Source: Leptospira ainlahdjerensis (GTDB taxonomy: Bacteria; Spirochaetota; Leptospiria; Leptospirales; Leptospiraceae). Taken from it: a DNA stretch of 64,000 nucleotides. The stretch spans positions 1 through 64,000 of the forward strand of contig NZ_JAFFPU010000082.1 in assembly GCF_016919175.1 (NCBI RefSeq), written 5' to 3'. The position numbers and the translations under genes are program-made. The notes under the pieces are model-generated. The model had not been told where the DNA came from. It saw only the letters and a list, made by a program, of their open reading frames with translations, and ran no database searches. This document shows positions 1 through 14,913 of this stretch, one piece after another; within the stretch, counting starts at the first letter, position 1; the number at the start of each line of letters is the position of its first letter.

Positions 1-1112
<1,112 letters not shown>

Positions 1113-1116
<4 letters not shown>

Positions 1117-1241
1117 TGGTTTCTGGTTCTAAAAAGTTTATAAATACAAAAAAGGGAAAGTCCCGTAACTAAAAGTAAGGAAAGGGACATGATCAGAGTT
1201 CCCTGTAGATTTAGACCGGTCATTTGTGCAAAAAGAATCAT
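1113..1241 (-). CDS. MetS-like small membrane subunit of NSS transporter, 42 aa
   Basis: Short gene squeezed between the transporter and the helicase. It has an excellent ribosome-binding site (AAAGGAGG, ending 8 bases before ATG). The peptide begins [14 protein letters not shown], has one hydrophobic segment (about residues 15-36) and ends in a basic tail KLFRTRNH. Its ATG overlaps the stop of the symporter (ATGA) and its TGA overlaps the TTG start of the helicase, so all three are coupled. In Corynebacterium the NSS transporter MetP needs a small one-helix subunit, MetS, encoded next to it. Size, topology and position fit that role, but similarity in such a short peptide is weak evidence. 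Confidence 0.7.
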
Positions 1242-2830
1242 TCGGCTTTCAACCTCCTTTCCTTATAGATCAAAGCGTAGTGAACGAGAAGAACGATCAA
1301 ACTAAAGACGATCAGAATTCCGAAAAACACGGAACGAGAAATCAGCGCTCCCATTCTCGCGATTTCCGCGGACGTTCCTTTTGCGATCGCCTTTGCAACC
1401 ATCGCGTCCACGCTCATTCTTTCAAAATAGCTTGGAAGATTCTGAAACAAAAACGCGACAAAGACGACGAGGAGAAACGCGGGGGTGATGTATTGAATCA
1501 CAAACCAGAAGAATTTCGGGAGTTCCAGATGAGAACCTTCGTTGCCGTCTTCGAGTCCTTTTTTCGCGCCGACTTTCCAACCGAATAAGAAAATTTGAAT
1601 GCTCGCAAGAATAAAAATCAAAACTGTGCCAATCCAAAAGTCTGCGAGTTCCAAGGCCTGAAAGTTTTGGTTGAAGTAGAGAATCGGAAAACAAAGACTT
1701 CCGGTAAATACAAAGAGGATGATACTCGAAACCTGTCTTCGTAGGCCGAAGGATTCTTCTAAAAAAATGATTCCCGGTTGAAGCATCGTTACCGAAGAAG
1801 TGATGGCCGCCAGAAAAAGGACAAAGAACCAGATCGCACCGAAAAACTGGCCACCGGGCATCATCGAAAAAACGGACGGAAGCGCGATAAATCCCATTCC
1901 AAACGTTCCGAACTCGCTGATCGAGCCGCCTAAGAAGAGATAGGCGACCGGAATCGTGATCATCCCGCCGATCGCGACTTCCACGAATTCGTTCAAGGAA
2001 GCCGCGGAAAGAGAAGAGAGAACTACGTCGTTATCCCGTTTGAGGTAGCTTGAAAAAACGAGAGCGATTCCAAAACCCGCAGAAAGTGTAAAAAAGATCT
2101 GGCCCGCCGCCGCGATCCAAACCTCGGATCGGAGAAGCGCGGACCAATCCGGATTCCACATTCTTCCGAGACCTAAATCAATGTTGTCTAACGTGAGAAC
2201 GCGGACCAAAATTAAGGCTGAGGAAGCCAACATAAGTGGGACCGCTATCTTAGCAAAGGATTCGATTCCTTTAGAAATTCCCCGATAAACGAGGGCGAAG
2301 TTCAAAGCGAAACAAGTGAGAGTCGCATAAAAAATTTTACCGGAAATTGCGTCTCCATTTTCTCTGGCGCCCGTCAAATTTAGGAAATAACTTCCGGCGG
2401 CTTTGATGATTTCCGGTTGAGGAGTTTGACCGTTTGTGTTAAATTGAATCTGTCCGGTTAAAAACTCGAAAGAGTAGGCGAGGCACCAAGCCTCAATAAA
2501 AACGTAATATACATAGATGAGAATGGGAACCGTAACACCGATGGCGCCTACGATTCTTAATGGAAAACCTGATAAAAAACTTTTAAAAAGAAAAGGTGCG
2601 CTGTGACCGGTTCTGCCCCCCATTCTTCCCATAATCCATTCGGTGATACAGACCGGGATTCCGACAAGGATGAAACTGATGATGTAAGGAACCATAAAAG
2701 CTCCTCCTCCGTTTGCAACCGCTTGACCTGGAAAACGAATGAAATTTCCGAGACCGATCGCGCCGCTCGCTACGGTAAGAATCAGTCCGGTTCTGGATTT
2801 CCAGCTTTCTTTTGGGGGTTCCTTGCTCAT
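1238..2830 (-). CDS. Sodium-dependent transporter, NSS (SNF) family
   Basis: 530-residue integral membrane protein of the neurotransmitter:sodium symporter family, which imports amino acids or related solutes with Na+ across the inner membrane. The signature of the first helix and its unwound centre is visible near residues 18-36 ([18 protein letters not shown]), followed by [10 protein letters not shown]. Roughly twelve hydrophobic segments are spread over the protein, as in LeuT-type carriers. No strong Shine-Dalgarno precedes the ATG. The stop overlaps the start of the MetS-like peptide, which makes MetP-like methionine or alanine uptake the leading guess. The family is certain; the substrate is not visible. 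Confidence 0.93.
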   Translation of the reverse strand: MSKEPPKESWKSRTGLILTVASGAIGLGNFIRFPGQAVANGGGAFMVPYIISFILVGIPVCITEWIMGRMGGRTGHSAPFLFKSFLSGFPLRIVGAIGVTVPILIYVYYVFIEAWCLAYSFEFLTGQIQFNTNGQTPQPEIIKAAGSYFLNLTGARENGDAISGKIFYATLTCFALNFALVYRGISKGIESFAKIAVPLMLASSALILVRVLTLDNIDLGLGRMWNPDWSALLRSEVWIAAAGQIFFTLSAGFGIALVFSSYLKRDNDVVLSSLSAASLNEFVEVAIGGMITIPVAYLFLGGSISEFGTFGMGFIALPSVFSMMPGGQFFGAIWFFVLFLAAITSSVTMLQPGIIFLEESFGLRRQVSSIILFVFTGSLCFPILYFNQNFQALELADFWIGTVLIFILASIQIFLFGWKVGAKKGLEDGNEGSHLELPKFFWFVIQYITPAFLLVVFVAFLFQNLPSYFERMSVDAMVAKAIAKGTSAEIARMGALISRSVFFGILIVFSLIVLLVHYALIYKERRLKAE

Positions 2831-3089
2831 GTTCTGGTTCTTGCAAAACGTACGCCAAACCCCTCATTGTCAAAAGAAAAGCGGAGATTCCGGGAAAAAA
2901 GGGGACATAAGGAGGAAGGAAAGAAGTCACTCAATTTTAAGCTCTCGAAAAGGAAACTTGATAAATGTCAATATGGCAGAAAAAGTTGAAATTTCTAAAA
3001 AGAACTCAGTCTAAAATGAAAAGAAGTGTAGAAAGGCCAATGCAGATTTTAACCCTATTCGGAAGTTTCCTGACTTTTAAGAGCCAATG

Positions 3090-3250
3090 GTCGGAAATAC
3101 GACGAATCACCGTGAAAAGTCGCGCGCCCCACCCTGATCTTGGGTGGAGGGGTGGGTGGTGGAAAACTTCCGGAGACTTTCCTCTATCACAGAATTCTAC
3201 TTTTTGCAGCGCAAAGTTTTTCAGTCGGAGTTCCTACAAAAATCCTTCCG
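3090..3250 (+). repeat. Dispersed ~150-bp palindrome-ended repeat, copy A
   Basis: Copy of a non-coding repeat found five times in this window. It begins near GTCGGAAATACGAC, then GTGAAAAGTCGCGCGCC, then the GC-rich inverted repeat CCCACCC...GGGTGG, then a purine-rich tract, then TATCACAGAATTCTA and TTTTGCA, and ends in a degenerate version of the GGAACTCCTACA palindrome. It fills part of the 483-bp gap between the symporter and clpB, about 65 bp upstream of the clpB start. The rest of that gap shows no gene. Confidence 0.8.
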
Positions 3251-3313
3251 GGTTATTTTCGCAGAGTCCACTTCTTTACTTGTAGAAAAGGAATATCCAT
3301 TAGGAAGAATTCA

Positions 3314-5890
<2,577 letters not shown>

Positions 5891-5907
5891 TCTAAAAGAA
5901 TCGGATC

Positions 5908-7077
5908 TTAAGTCGTTCTTCTTTCTCCGATTTCGGGAATGAGGGTCGGCTTAGGGTCTTCTTTTTTTAGAACCAAGTTTCTCAAATCCTTGGGAGAATA
6001 TCCCGTAAAACGAATACAAGCCCTATGGAATGGAGAATACGAATTGAAACCGCATTCCAAACCGATATCGATGAGATTTTTATTAGTCTCTTCCAAGATC
6101 AATCGTTTCGCCTCTTCAACTCGGTTTTGATTGATAAAATCCGTAAAGCTTGTGTTCCGATACTGATTCAGATACAAGGACGCTTGGTGCACCGAAATTC
6201 CCAAATAAGCGGATAAATCCGGAAGTCGTAGCTCTTCGTCTAAAAACCTTTTTTCGTCTAGAAAAGATTTCAATCGGTCTTCGATACGAGCTAAATCGTT
6301 TTCCTTAAGCAATCCTTTGTTTTCTGAAGAGGAATCTGTCCTTTTTCGATTCGTTTTTTCCTGAATCAGCGCTACACTTTCTTTTCTTCTCTGGAGTCTT
6401 CTTTCGATCGAAAGGGAACTCATCGTCTTCTTATCCGTGATAACTGGAGCGTAGATTTCAAGTAAATGGAAGTAAACCAACAAAAGTCCCGGAATCACGT
6501 TGGAAAGCAAATGAAAACGCAGATCGTTTTTGAAGATGGCTATCATATCTAGTATCAAAGCGAAAGTCATAAAAAAGGCGATCACGGTTAGATGATAATA
6601 GATTTTTGGAAGTCTTCTCGTATGGATGGAACTTGTGATTTCGACAAAAGTATAGGCAGTGATCGTTATACTCACAAAATTTCCGGCGATGTTAAAGGTG
6701 ATTTCGTCCCGAAAAATAAACGAAAGAACGAAGTTGATCGCAAACGTAAATAGAAGATTGATCCCGGCGTCGTTATTTCTAATTTCCAAGCCGATCGATT
6801 TTCGCATGAGAGATCGGCACATAAAACAGGAATAGATGATCAAACCAAAGAAGATAAGAGATAAATCGTAGTGGCTCCCGCTTTGAGCCTGTAGAAGATA
6901 AAAATCGCTTTCTCCGCCAATATAGAGAAAGAGACTGATACAGATAAACGTAATTCCATAGAATACGTTCATTCTATTTTTTTTAAAACGATATAATCTC
7001 AAGAGGCCGATCGAAAAACCAAGGTAAATCCCGATCAGATGAAGGTGGCTGATTATTTTATCAAATTCAAAAGTCAT
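5908..7077 (-). CDS. Membrane-anchored AraC-family transcriptional regulator
   Basis: 389 residues. The N-terminal part (about 1-215) is a run of six or seven hydrophobic helices without a recognisable sensor domain. It is followed by a charged linker rich in K/R and a C-terminal AraC/XylS DNA-binding domain (about 275-375) with two helix-turn-helix motifs; LRLPDLSAYLGISVHQASL is the first, and GFNSYSPFHRACIRFTGYSPKDLR the typical AraC end motif. This architecture is frequent in Leptospira and probably senses a membrane or periplasmic signal. The gene is convergent with clpB (17 bp between the stops), so the pair is not co-transcribed. The target genes are unknown. Confidence 0.85.
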   Translation of the reverse strand: MTFEFDKIISHLHLIGIYLGFSIGLLRLYRFKKNRMNVFYGITFICISLFLYIGGESDFYLLQAQSGSHYDLSLIFFGLIIYSCFMCRSLMRKSIGLEIRNNDAGINLLFTFAINFVLSFIFRDEITFNIAGNFVSITITAYTFVEITSSIHTRRLPKIYYHLTVIAFFMTFALILDMIAIFKNDLRFHLLSNVIPGLLLVYFHLLEIYAPVITDKKTMSSLSIERRLQRRKESVALIQEKTNRKRTDSSSENKGLLKENDLARIEDRLKSFLDEKRFLDEELRLPDLSAYLGISVHQASLYLNQYRNTSFTDFINQNRVEEAKRLILEETNKNLIDIGLECGFNSYSPFHRACIRFTGYSPKDLRNLVLKKEDPKPTLIPEIGERRTT

Positions 7078-7642
7078 AATTCTCCGTAAAAGCTATCTTT
7101 TTAGATTTCGCTTACTCCCTGAAGTTTTCAAAATTTCTAATTTCATTCGGTCTTTTCAAACAATCCTAGGGTAATTTTGCTTTTATAAAAAAGGATTAAA
7201 TGGCCTCTTCTTGTAAGTTGAGTCTCAATTCCTATTTTTTAATTTTAAACAACTACTCGTAAAGGAATCTAATTTTGCAATTAACTTGCTATAAACTAGA
7301 AAAGCTGATTTATAATTTAGTCTATAAAATCATTACAACTATAGATCGGCAAATTTGCTTACTTGTAATATTTTTATCGTTTTAACGGTTTTGATTCAAA
7401 AGTATCGAGGTTTGCGTTAGAGTGCTTTTGACATATTCGTGTCTTTGAAAAAGGAAATAATTATTTTCAAACATAGAATCCGAAGTGCCTCTTTTGGACT
7501 TTGCGGTCGGATCTTTCGCGATTCCGAATGGATTGGATTGAAAGCTTTGTATAACAATTCTGCTGGGATTTTTTGTATAGATATTTTTTCCTTTTTATAA
7601 TCCAAGAAGAATTATCTATAAATCTGATTTATTCTGGCTTCC
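7078..7642. other. 565-bp AT-rich intergenic region, divergent promoters
   Basis: Separates the divergent AraC-type regulator and the lipoprotein gene. It is AT-rich and should hold both promoters. A possible 62-codon minus-strand reading frame (7417-7605) has no good ribosome-binding site and no recognisable content, so it is not called. No repeat or terminator was found. Confidence 0.6.
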
Positions 7643-9754
7643 ATGAGAGATTGTATTTTGAAGTGGGATCGGAAAAATTATAAACTCAATCCTTTTCGAA
7701 TTCTTGGGATCTTGCTTTTTCTTTTTTTTACCTCTTGTTTGAAAGATTCGAGCCAGGATAATTTTAAATTTTTTTATCTGCCCACTTCGATTTCTAATAT
7801 TTCCAATCCCTTCGGATCTGCCGGTGCTCCGATCTCCAATCCCAGCAATCTTACTTTTGGGGGAGGGAAGAGCCTTTTTAACGGAGTCTATTATGCTTCG
7901 GTGATGTCTTCAGGAGATTTTGGGGTCAATATCATCCTCAATCTTTCAAATGTGACGTCGGGGTCCGAACTGAAAGTTTGTCTGAATGATCCAGGGTGCT
8001 TTGGTGTGGGAACTCCTCTCTACAGCACGACTTTGTCCTCTTCGGTTTCAAACTTAGAACTGAATCTTCCGTTTCCGGAAGGATATCCGGTGAATATCGG
8101 AGGGAATTCTTTGCATGTCTCCCTGGTCAAGGATTCGCAGATTCTGAGTCAAAAATCGGTTTCCTTGATCTATGACAATTCCGCCCCAAGCCTTAGCTTT
8201 TCGATCTCGGGAGGAACTTATACTTCGGCTCAGAGTGTAAATGTGACCTGCACGGATGCGGTTTCAGGGTGTAAGGATTTGATTTATACGGTGGACGGCA
8301 CAGATCCATCTCTTTCTCTTCTCTCGGATTTTGATCCATTGTCGATTCTTTTTGGCTCCGTTTTTCCGACATCTTCTCTTGGAATCGGAAATGGAACCAC
8401 CACGGTCAAAGTTCTCGCGTCCGATCGAGCCGGTAATCTTGTTGGGCCGGTTTCGGCAACTTATACGATAAATCTTCCGCTGACTCCGGCTCCAACCTTA
8501 ACCCTCAATTCAATTCAGAATGGAATTACGAATGCGGGGAGTGCGACTTCGATCAACTGGACTTCGGATTCATCAGGAAATTATTATATCGTCACGGCCA
8601 CTACGGGTTGCACAAGTATTACTCCCGGGGTTACGATCACGTCGGGAGTTTTGGGGAGCGCCGGAACTCAGGACACGACGGTTCCTAACGCGAGTTTTTC
8701 CGAAGGGTTGAATTCTTTCAAACTTTGTCTATTGGATAGTTCCGGACAGGCGGGAAGTTTTAATTTCAGTGTTACCTTGGATACCTCGGCGCCAATTCTT
8801 TCTTCCACATCTCCGAATACCGGTGCTGTTGATATCGACGTTTTCAATCGGGAGCTCCTTCTTACATTTAATGAAATTATGCAACCCGGGACAACCGTTG
8901 AATTGCATCTCTTCGTAACCTACGGGAGTGGCGGGACCGTTACGACCACGGAGTTGACGCTTCCTTCAAGTCTTATCGTCCAATGGATCTCTGGAACCGT
9001 AGTGAAGATCGATCTCGATTCGATTCTTCCGGAATTTACATCGATTCAGGTGAAGTTGTCGGCTTCTCATTTTAAAGACCTTGCCGGGAATTCTCTTGTC
9101 GGAGACGGGACCGGACATTTCTACATAAACTATTCAACGGGTGGAATGGTTTCTTTGAGAAACATCATCGATTCGAATCAACCGGGTTGTTTTGATGCAA
9201 GCGGAGGCGTGGTCCTTTGCACAGGAACGGGACAAGACGGCGCCTTCAGCGGGACGCCTGCTTTACAATCGATTTCGGCTCCTACCTTTTTGGGTGGATA
9301 TACGGACGATCCTGTTAGCATAGATTTTACGAGCGGTTTAACCTGGAGAACTTGTGTGCAAGGAATGGAATGGAACGGGAGCACTTGTGCGGGAACGCCG
9401 ACCGAAGTCAATTGGACCAACGCCTTATCTAGTTGTAATTCACTCAATGAAAGAAATACAAATTTAGGTTATGCCGGTTTGAAGGCTTGGAGACTTGCGA
9501 CCCTTGACGACTTTCATTCTTTGATTACATTTCCCTCGTCAACTTCCGGTTATACGTTTATCGCTCCGGCGAGTTTTCCGAATTTTCCGAGCAACGCTTC
9601 CAATCAAAGGTTTTGGAGCGCGACTACGATTCGGACGAATACGGGGAACGCTTATGTGATTCGAAATTTCGGCGCGAGAATTTTTACTTACAATAAAAAT
9701 AATTCGAACGATGGATATTCCTATTACGCATTTTGTGTAAATGGAAATCCCTGA
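7643..9754 (+). CDS. Multidomain surface-type lipoprotein with Ig-like and C-terminal DUF1566 domains
   Basis: 703 residues. The signal sequence has a basic start, then LLFLFFTSC with a relaxed spirochaetal lipobox at Cys32, so the protein is probably lipidated and exported. Two chitobiase/Fn3-type beta-sandwich modules follow (residues about 180-275, with GGTYTSAQSVNVTCTD and YTVDGTDP, and about 280-380). Next is a bacterial Ig-like (Big_5/SbsA-type) module, TSPNTGAVDIDVFNRELLLTF (about 385-495), and a DUF1566 domain at the end (WRTCVQGMEW...NWTNALSSCNS...AWRLATLDDF...RFWSATT...YAFCVNG). Paired cysteines fit an extracytoplasmic location. It probably shares a transcript with the stand-alone DUF1566 gene 17 bp downstream. 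The ligand is unknown. Confidence 0.85.
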   Translation: MRDCILKWDRKNYKLNPFRILGILLFLFFTSCLKDSSQDNFKFFYLPTSISNISNPFGSAGAPISNPSNLTFGGGKSLFNGVYYASVMSSGDFGVNIILNLSNVTSGSELKVCLNDPGCFGVGTPLYSTTLSSSVSNLELNLPFPEGYPVNIGGNSLHVSLVKDSQILSQKSVSLIYDNSAPSLSFSISGGTYTSAQSVNVTCTDAVSGCKDLIYTVDGTDPSLSLLSDFDPLSILFGSVFPTSSLGIGNGTTTVKVLASDRAGNLVGPVSATYTINLPLTPAPTLTLNSIQNGITNAGSATSINWTSDSSGNYYIVTATTGCTSITPGVTITSGVLGSAGTQDTTVPNASFSEGLNSFKLCLLDSSGQAGSFNFSVTLDTSAPILSSTSPNTGAVDIDVFNRELLLTFNEIMQPGTTVELHLFVTYGSGGTVTTTELTLPSSLIVQWISGTVVKIDLDSILPEFTSIQVKLSASHFKDLAGNSLVGDGTGHFYINYSTGGMVSLRNIIDSNQPGCFDASGGVVLCTGTGQDGAFSGTPALQSISAPTFLGGYTDDPVSIDFTSGLTWRTCVQGMEWNGSTCAGTPTEVNWTNALSSCNSLNERNTNLGYAGLKAWRLATLDDFHSLITFPSSTSGYTFIAPASFPNFPSNASNQRFWSATTIRTNTGNAYVIRNFGARIFTYNKNNSNDGYSYYAFCVNGNP

Positions 9755-9771
9755 AGGAGAAAAATAAAAAA

Positions 9772-10260
9772 ATGAGAGCGAAAGTATTTTTGTTATCCAT
9801 CTTCTTATCCACTCCGTTCTTGTTGATCGCTTATACGGGGCCGTTTACGGATGTGGGAAATGGAACAATTTTGGATCAGAAGAGCGGTTTGGTTTGGCAG
9901 AAATGTGCTTCTGGTCAGGGAAGTATAGGCGATTCTTATTCGGATTGTACGATCGGAGCGGCAGTCAGCTTGGATTGGATCAGTGCCTTGGCTTATTGCA
10001 ATTCTCTAAATTTAGGAGGAGGTGCCGGCTGGAGGTTGCCCTCCGTAAAAGAGCTCGTTTCTCTTGTGGACTACTCTAAAGCGACTTCTCCATTTATAAA
10101 TCAGGTCTTCTTCCCGAATGCCTCGAGTAATTATTGGGCTTCTACCACTCATCCATCCGGAAGCTATAAATTTCAAGCTTATCAAGTTCTTTTTGCCAAC
10201 GGAACTTACGATACCTTTGATAAAACAACGGCCTTAGCGCGGGTACGTTGTGTTCGCTGA
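9772..10260 (+). CDS. Secreted DUF1566 (Lcl C-terminal-like) domain protein
   Basis: 162 residues. The start ATG at 9772 is chosen over an upstream in-frame start because it follows AAGGAG and opens a clear signal peptide (MRAKVFLLSIFLSTPFLLIA). The mature part is a single DUF1566 domain: FTDVGNGTILDQKSGLVWQKCASG, LDWISALAYCNSLNLGG, WRLPSVKELVSLVDYS, NYWASTTH, and a terminal ALARVRCVR. It is a smaller relative of the last domain of the upstream lipoprotein, so the two may be a duplicated pair acting at the cell surface. Function unknown; domains of this type occur in adhesin-like and legume-lectin-like proteins. Confidence 0.85.
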   Translation: MRAKVFLLSIFLSTPFLLIAYTGPFTDVGNGTILDQKSGLVWQKCASGQGSIGDSYSDCTIGAAVSLDWISALAYCNSLNLGGGAGWRLPSVKELVSLVDYSKATSPFINQVFFPNASSNYWASTTHPSGSYKFQAYQVLFANGTYDTFDKTTALARVRCVR

Positions 10261-10277
10261 AAGAATCCGTACACAAA

Positions 10278-10301
10278 AAAGGGAAGCGAATGCTTCCCTT
10301 T
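10278..10301. terminator. Bidirectional intrinsic terminator
   Basis: Perfect 10-bp stem AAAGGGAAGC / GCTTCCCTTT around the loop GAAT. It is preceded by A-runs and followed by TCTCTTT, so it can end both the DUF1566 operon and the convergent XRE gene. Confidence 0.85.
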
Positions 10302-10324
10302 CTCTTTAGGAATTTAACCCTTTT

Positions 10325-10764
<440 letters not shown>

Positions 10765-11050
10765 AAAGAACCAACCTAATTTTCTAAGACAAAAATTCAA
10801 GAAAAAATTTCCAACACTCTTGCCACAGGAATTGTGAATCTGTGTTAATTAAGCCAAAAAGATTACTGTAACTAACTATAATTCAGGAGTAAGATACAGG
10901 ATTCTGTGGTAATATCGGAAATAATTAATTTCCAATACTTGCTTTTGGAAACGTGTTTTAACAGATTATGGAATTATGATTTAGGAATTCGATATTGTAA
11001 AAGATTCTTTTTTGAGTGGAAGCAAAAGGGAGAGTTTAGAATCGGGAAAA

Positions 11051-11072
11051 ATCCCGGTGAAAACACCGGGAT
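11051..11072 (-). terminator. Intrinsic terminator of the SurA-like operon
   Basis: Nine-bp stem ATCCCGGTG / CACCGGGAT with a four-base loop. On the minus strand it is followed by a T-rich run and lies just after the stop at 11087. The remainder of the 10751-11086 gap is AT-rich and holds no supported gene. Confidence 0.85.
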
Positions 11073-11086
11073 ACAAATTATTATTT

Positions 11087-12565
<1,479 letters not shown>

Positions 12566-12583
12566 GAAGTTGTGTCTTGAATC

Positions 12584-12934
12584 TTAGTATTTGTGAATTG
12601 TTTTACGGGTTGTTGAGGGTTGTCGATCCGGGATTTCCACGGAAATTTCCCGGGTCAGGTTCTTTTCTCGGGAGCTGTATAAATTTTTCATTTCAGCGGG
12701 TGATTTTCCGGAGTTCTTTACCAGGCCTGTTTTGCCGAGTTCTTCCTTTATCTTTAAAGAAAGAATCTCGTTTTTTCCGGATTCTAAATTTGCCATTTCT
12801 TTTTGAATGGAGTCCTTTAAAATTCCGGAATAGTCTCGGTCTGAGGAAATTCTCTCCTGAATTTTTCCCAATTCAAGTATGTCTCGGTCAACTTCTTCAA
12901 TCTTACGAAAAAGATGTGCAACCTTAACCTTCAT
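12584..12934 (-). CDS. Small charged coiled-coil protein of unknown function
   Basis: 116 residues with no signal peptide, very rich in K, E and S, and predicted to be largely helical/coiled coil (residues 5-80). Its ATG overlaps the stop of the upstream membrane protein gene (ATGA), and it precedes the SurA-like gene by 18 bp, so it is part of that operon. The size and heptad-like pattern recall FliJ-like or secretion-accessory proteins, but no specific family is recognised. Confidence 0.7.
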   Translation of the reverse strand: MKVKVAHLFRKIEEVDRDILELGKIQERISSDRDYSGILKDSIQKEMANLESGKNEILSLKIKEELGKTGLVKNSGKSPAEMKNLYSSREKNLTREISVEIPDRQPSTTRKTIHKY

Positions 12935-13569
12935 ACTTCAATCCCATCGTTGATCTTTTTTGATTCTACGTCGGTTTGCAAGAATGAAAATACGAGAAAA
13001 TACGAAAAATTCAAGATTCCTTGCGAAGGATGAACGAGCAAAATTGTGAGAATCAAAATAAGGAATAGAACGGTCTTTCCTCCCGATTCTCCGGAACGGA
13101 AGTAGAGGAAGCTCAGGACTAAACCGAGAATCCCCGCTTTGAGAACGTAGAAGAAGCCGAGTGGAATCCAGAATGGAAAGTCTCCTTGATCCCAGATTCT
13201 AAAACCTGCTATGAGAAGAAGTGAGAACGGAAGAATTTGTTTTCTGAGAATTCGAACCGATTCATTTTCTCGGAAGAGATTGCCGGGTTCTTCCTTTCTT
13301 TTGGGTCTTCTTTCTTCTTTGAGAGAGAGAATTCCTGCGCAATGAATGCAGATTAAGTCCAAAATGTCCCCGGGTGTCGATCCGTCTAAGCCGGAGATTG
13401 TGAGAAGGATCAGAGTAAGAATCCCCGAGAATTCCAAATTCTGGGGACCACCCGAGATTCCTTTTTTTCGATAAAAAAGGATCGCTAGCCCCAAAACAAA
13501 AGCGCCCGGGGAAAGGAAAGAATAAGATCTCAAAACCAGAAATAGAATTGCTAAGAGGTGAAAAACCAT
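12931..13569 (-). CDS. Integral membrane protein of unknown function
   Basis: About 212 residues from the preferred ATG at 13569 (MVFHLLAILFLVLRSYSF). A longer frame starts at 13680 but would overlap the divergent STAS gene by 66 bp. There are five or six hydrophobic segments, with a charged cytoplasmic-type loop KEERRPKRKEEPGNLF in the middle. No family is recognised. It is the first gene of the operon leading to the coiled-coil protein and the SurA-like lipoprotein. Its promoter must lie in the 45-bp gap to the divergent STAS gene or inside that gene. Confidence 0.65.
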   Translation of the reverse strand: MVFHLLAILFLVLRSYSFLSPGAFVLGLAILFYRKKGISGGPQNLEFSGILTLILLTISGLDGSTPGDILDLICIHCAGILSLKEERRPKRKEEPGNLFRENESVRILRKQILPFSLLLIAGFRIWDQGDFPFWIPLGFFYVLKAGILGLVLSFLYFRSGESGGKTVLFLILILTILLVHPSQGILNFSYFLVFSFLQTDVESKKINDGIEV

Positions 13570-13614
13570 TTGTCGTAGGGGGGAAATGCTTATAGACTGT
13601 CTTTCCGAGCCACT

Positions 13615-13965
13615 ATGATTCTGAACGAAATCATCATTTCTACGGAGAAAATCGACAACGTTCAGGTTATGAAGCTCCAAGGTTCCATCAACTCATTTAC
13701 TGAAAAAAAGTTCCGAGATCAACTTTCCAATTCGATCCGGACCGGACCTGTGATTCTCGATTTGGAAGAGGTGAGTTTGATCTCTTCTCGCGGAATCCAA
13801 TCTCTGAAAGAAATGAATCAGTTGAGTTTTACTTCCCGGAATAAATTGGTTCTGATCCATCCGACCGATTCCGTAAAGAATGCGATCAAGATGGCGGCTC
13901 TCAACGGTCTTTTTCTGATCGCTCCCGACGAAGAATCAGCCTTAAAAATGACGATGAAAAAATAG
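13615..13965 (+). CDS. STAS-domain protein (anti-sigma factor antagonist-like)
   Basis: 116 residues, a single STAS domain like SpoIIAA/RsbV. The diagnostic segment is LEEVSLISSRGIQSLKEM, where a serine (in ISSRG) sits in the place of the phosphorylated serine of anti-anti-sigma factors. The N-terminus IISTEKIDNVQVMKLQGSINSF gives the usual beta strands. Such proteins switch partners with serine kinases such as RsbW; Leptospira has many. No partner kinase is encoded beside it. It is followed 11 bp later by a membrane enzyme gene and probably shares its transcript. Confidence 0.88.
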   Translation: MILNEIIISTEKIDNVQVMKLQGSINSFTEKKFRDQLSNSIRTGPVILDLEEVSLISSRGIQSLKEMNQLSFTSRNKLVLIHPTDSVKNAIKMAALNGLFLIAPDEESALKMTMKK

Positions 13966-13976
13966 GTAGGAAACAA

Positions 13977-14723
13977 GTGACAAATTCGGTTCGATTCAAC
14001 TATGCGCGTAAACTCTGGCATCTCCTCGGATTGATTGTTCCTGTTTGTTATTATCAGGACGTATTTCAGGGAGCATTCGGTCTTTTGAACGCAACTCGCG
14101 CGGTGATTTCGGTAACTCTTGTTGTTTGTCTGGGAATCATTCTTTTGCTCGAATTTCTCCGATTTCGTTTTCCCGGTTTTCAAAAATTCTTTCTCTCCGT
14201 TGCGGGAGTTTTGATGAAAGAAGAAGAGAAAACAAGGCTCAACGGGACTCTTCCATACTTTCTTTCTTGCGCGTTTGTCGTTTTTCTTTTTCCTCCCGAG
14301 ATTTCGATCCTTTCCATGCTTTTTCTTGTTATCGGAGATCCGACTGCGGCTTGGGTCGGGACGTTTTACGGAAGGAGAAGATTTTCCAACGGGAAATCCG
14401 TGGAAGGAATTTTGGCATTTATCTTTGCCTGCGCGATAGTAGGTTTCCTTTTTATGTTTATTTCCGATACTTACGGAAAACAAAACTTTTTAAAAGCTGA
14501 AGGTTTCGTATTTTATAATAACATTCTATTCTTAATTCCCGCAATTTTGATTTCCGCAGTTACGGAACTCTATTGTGGTACGTATTGGAACGGACTGATC
14601 GATGATAACCTTTTGATCCCGACGGTTTCGGCAGTTGTCTTGGGATTGACCGCTTGGCTGGTTTTGGGTGTGGAGCCATCTACGATTTTTTTAAATCCTG
14701 CGGAATTGTTTTTGAGGCTCTGA
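13977..14723 (+). CDS. Dolichol kinase / phosphatidate cytidylyltransferase-like membrane protein
   Basis: 248 residues starting at GTG after TAGGAAAC. About seven membrane helices. The CTP-transferase type motif is clear at residues about 120-145: GDPTAAWVGTFYGRRRF, NGKSVEG. This motif defines the SEC59/DGK1 group, which uses CTP to phosphorylate polyprenols or diacylglycerol, and related cytidylyltransferases. The N-terminus RKLWHLLGLIVPVCYY is also typical of this group. Probable role: lipid-linked precursor or phospholipid metabolism in the inner membrane. The substrate cannot be decided here; phytol or polyprenol kinase is equally possible. Confidence 0.82.
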   Translation: MTNSVRFNYARKLWHLLGLIVPVCYYQDVFQGAFGLLNATRAVISVTLVVCLGIILLLEFLRFRFPGFQKFFLSVAGVLMKEEEKTRLNGTLPYFLSCAFVVFLFPPEISILSMLFLVIGDPTAAWVGTFYGRRRFSNGKSVEGILAFIFACAIVGFLFMFISDTYGKQNFLKAEGFVFYNNILFLIPAILISAVTELYCGTYWNGLIDDNLLIPTVSAVVLGLTAWLVLGVEPSTIFLNPAELFLRL

Positions 14724-14740
14724 GGAAGCAGGGTAATTTA

Positions 14741-14898
14741 GTCGGAACTCCTACGCTCCTCCGTAAAAGTCGCGGGCCCCACCCTGATCTTGGGTGGAGG
14801 GGAGCGGTGGCGGGAAAAAAACCGGTGGACTTTGCTATATCAGAGAATTCTAATTTTGCAAGAAGAAAAACCTGTGTAGGAACTACGACAAAATTCCG
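14741..14898 (+). repeat. Dispersed ~150-bp palindrome-ended repeat, copy B
   Basis: Starts with GTCGGAACTCCTACG and continues through TCCGTAAAAGTCGCGGGCC, CCCACCC...GGGTGGAGGGG, a GGTGGCGGG run, TATCAGAGAATTCTAATTTTGCA, and ends at GTGTAGGAACTACGACAAAATTCC. Nearly identical to copy C, with which it forms a tandem pair. Apparent reading frames across both copies are products of the repeat. Confidence 0.85.
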
Positions 14899-14913
14899 CT
14901 TCTCGGACACTTT

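Noticed and set aside
2958..2971. TTGATAAATGTCAA, a near match to the Fnr/Dnr box
   Set aside because: One arm deviates (GTCAA), and it lies far from both clpB (343 bp) and the symporter start (128 bp), neither of which is a nitrogen-oxide gene. Likely chance in AT-rich DNA.
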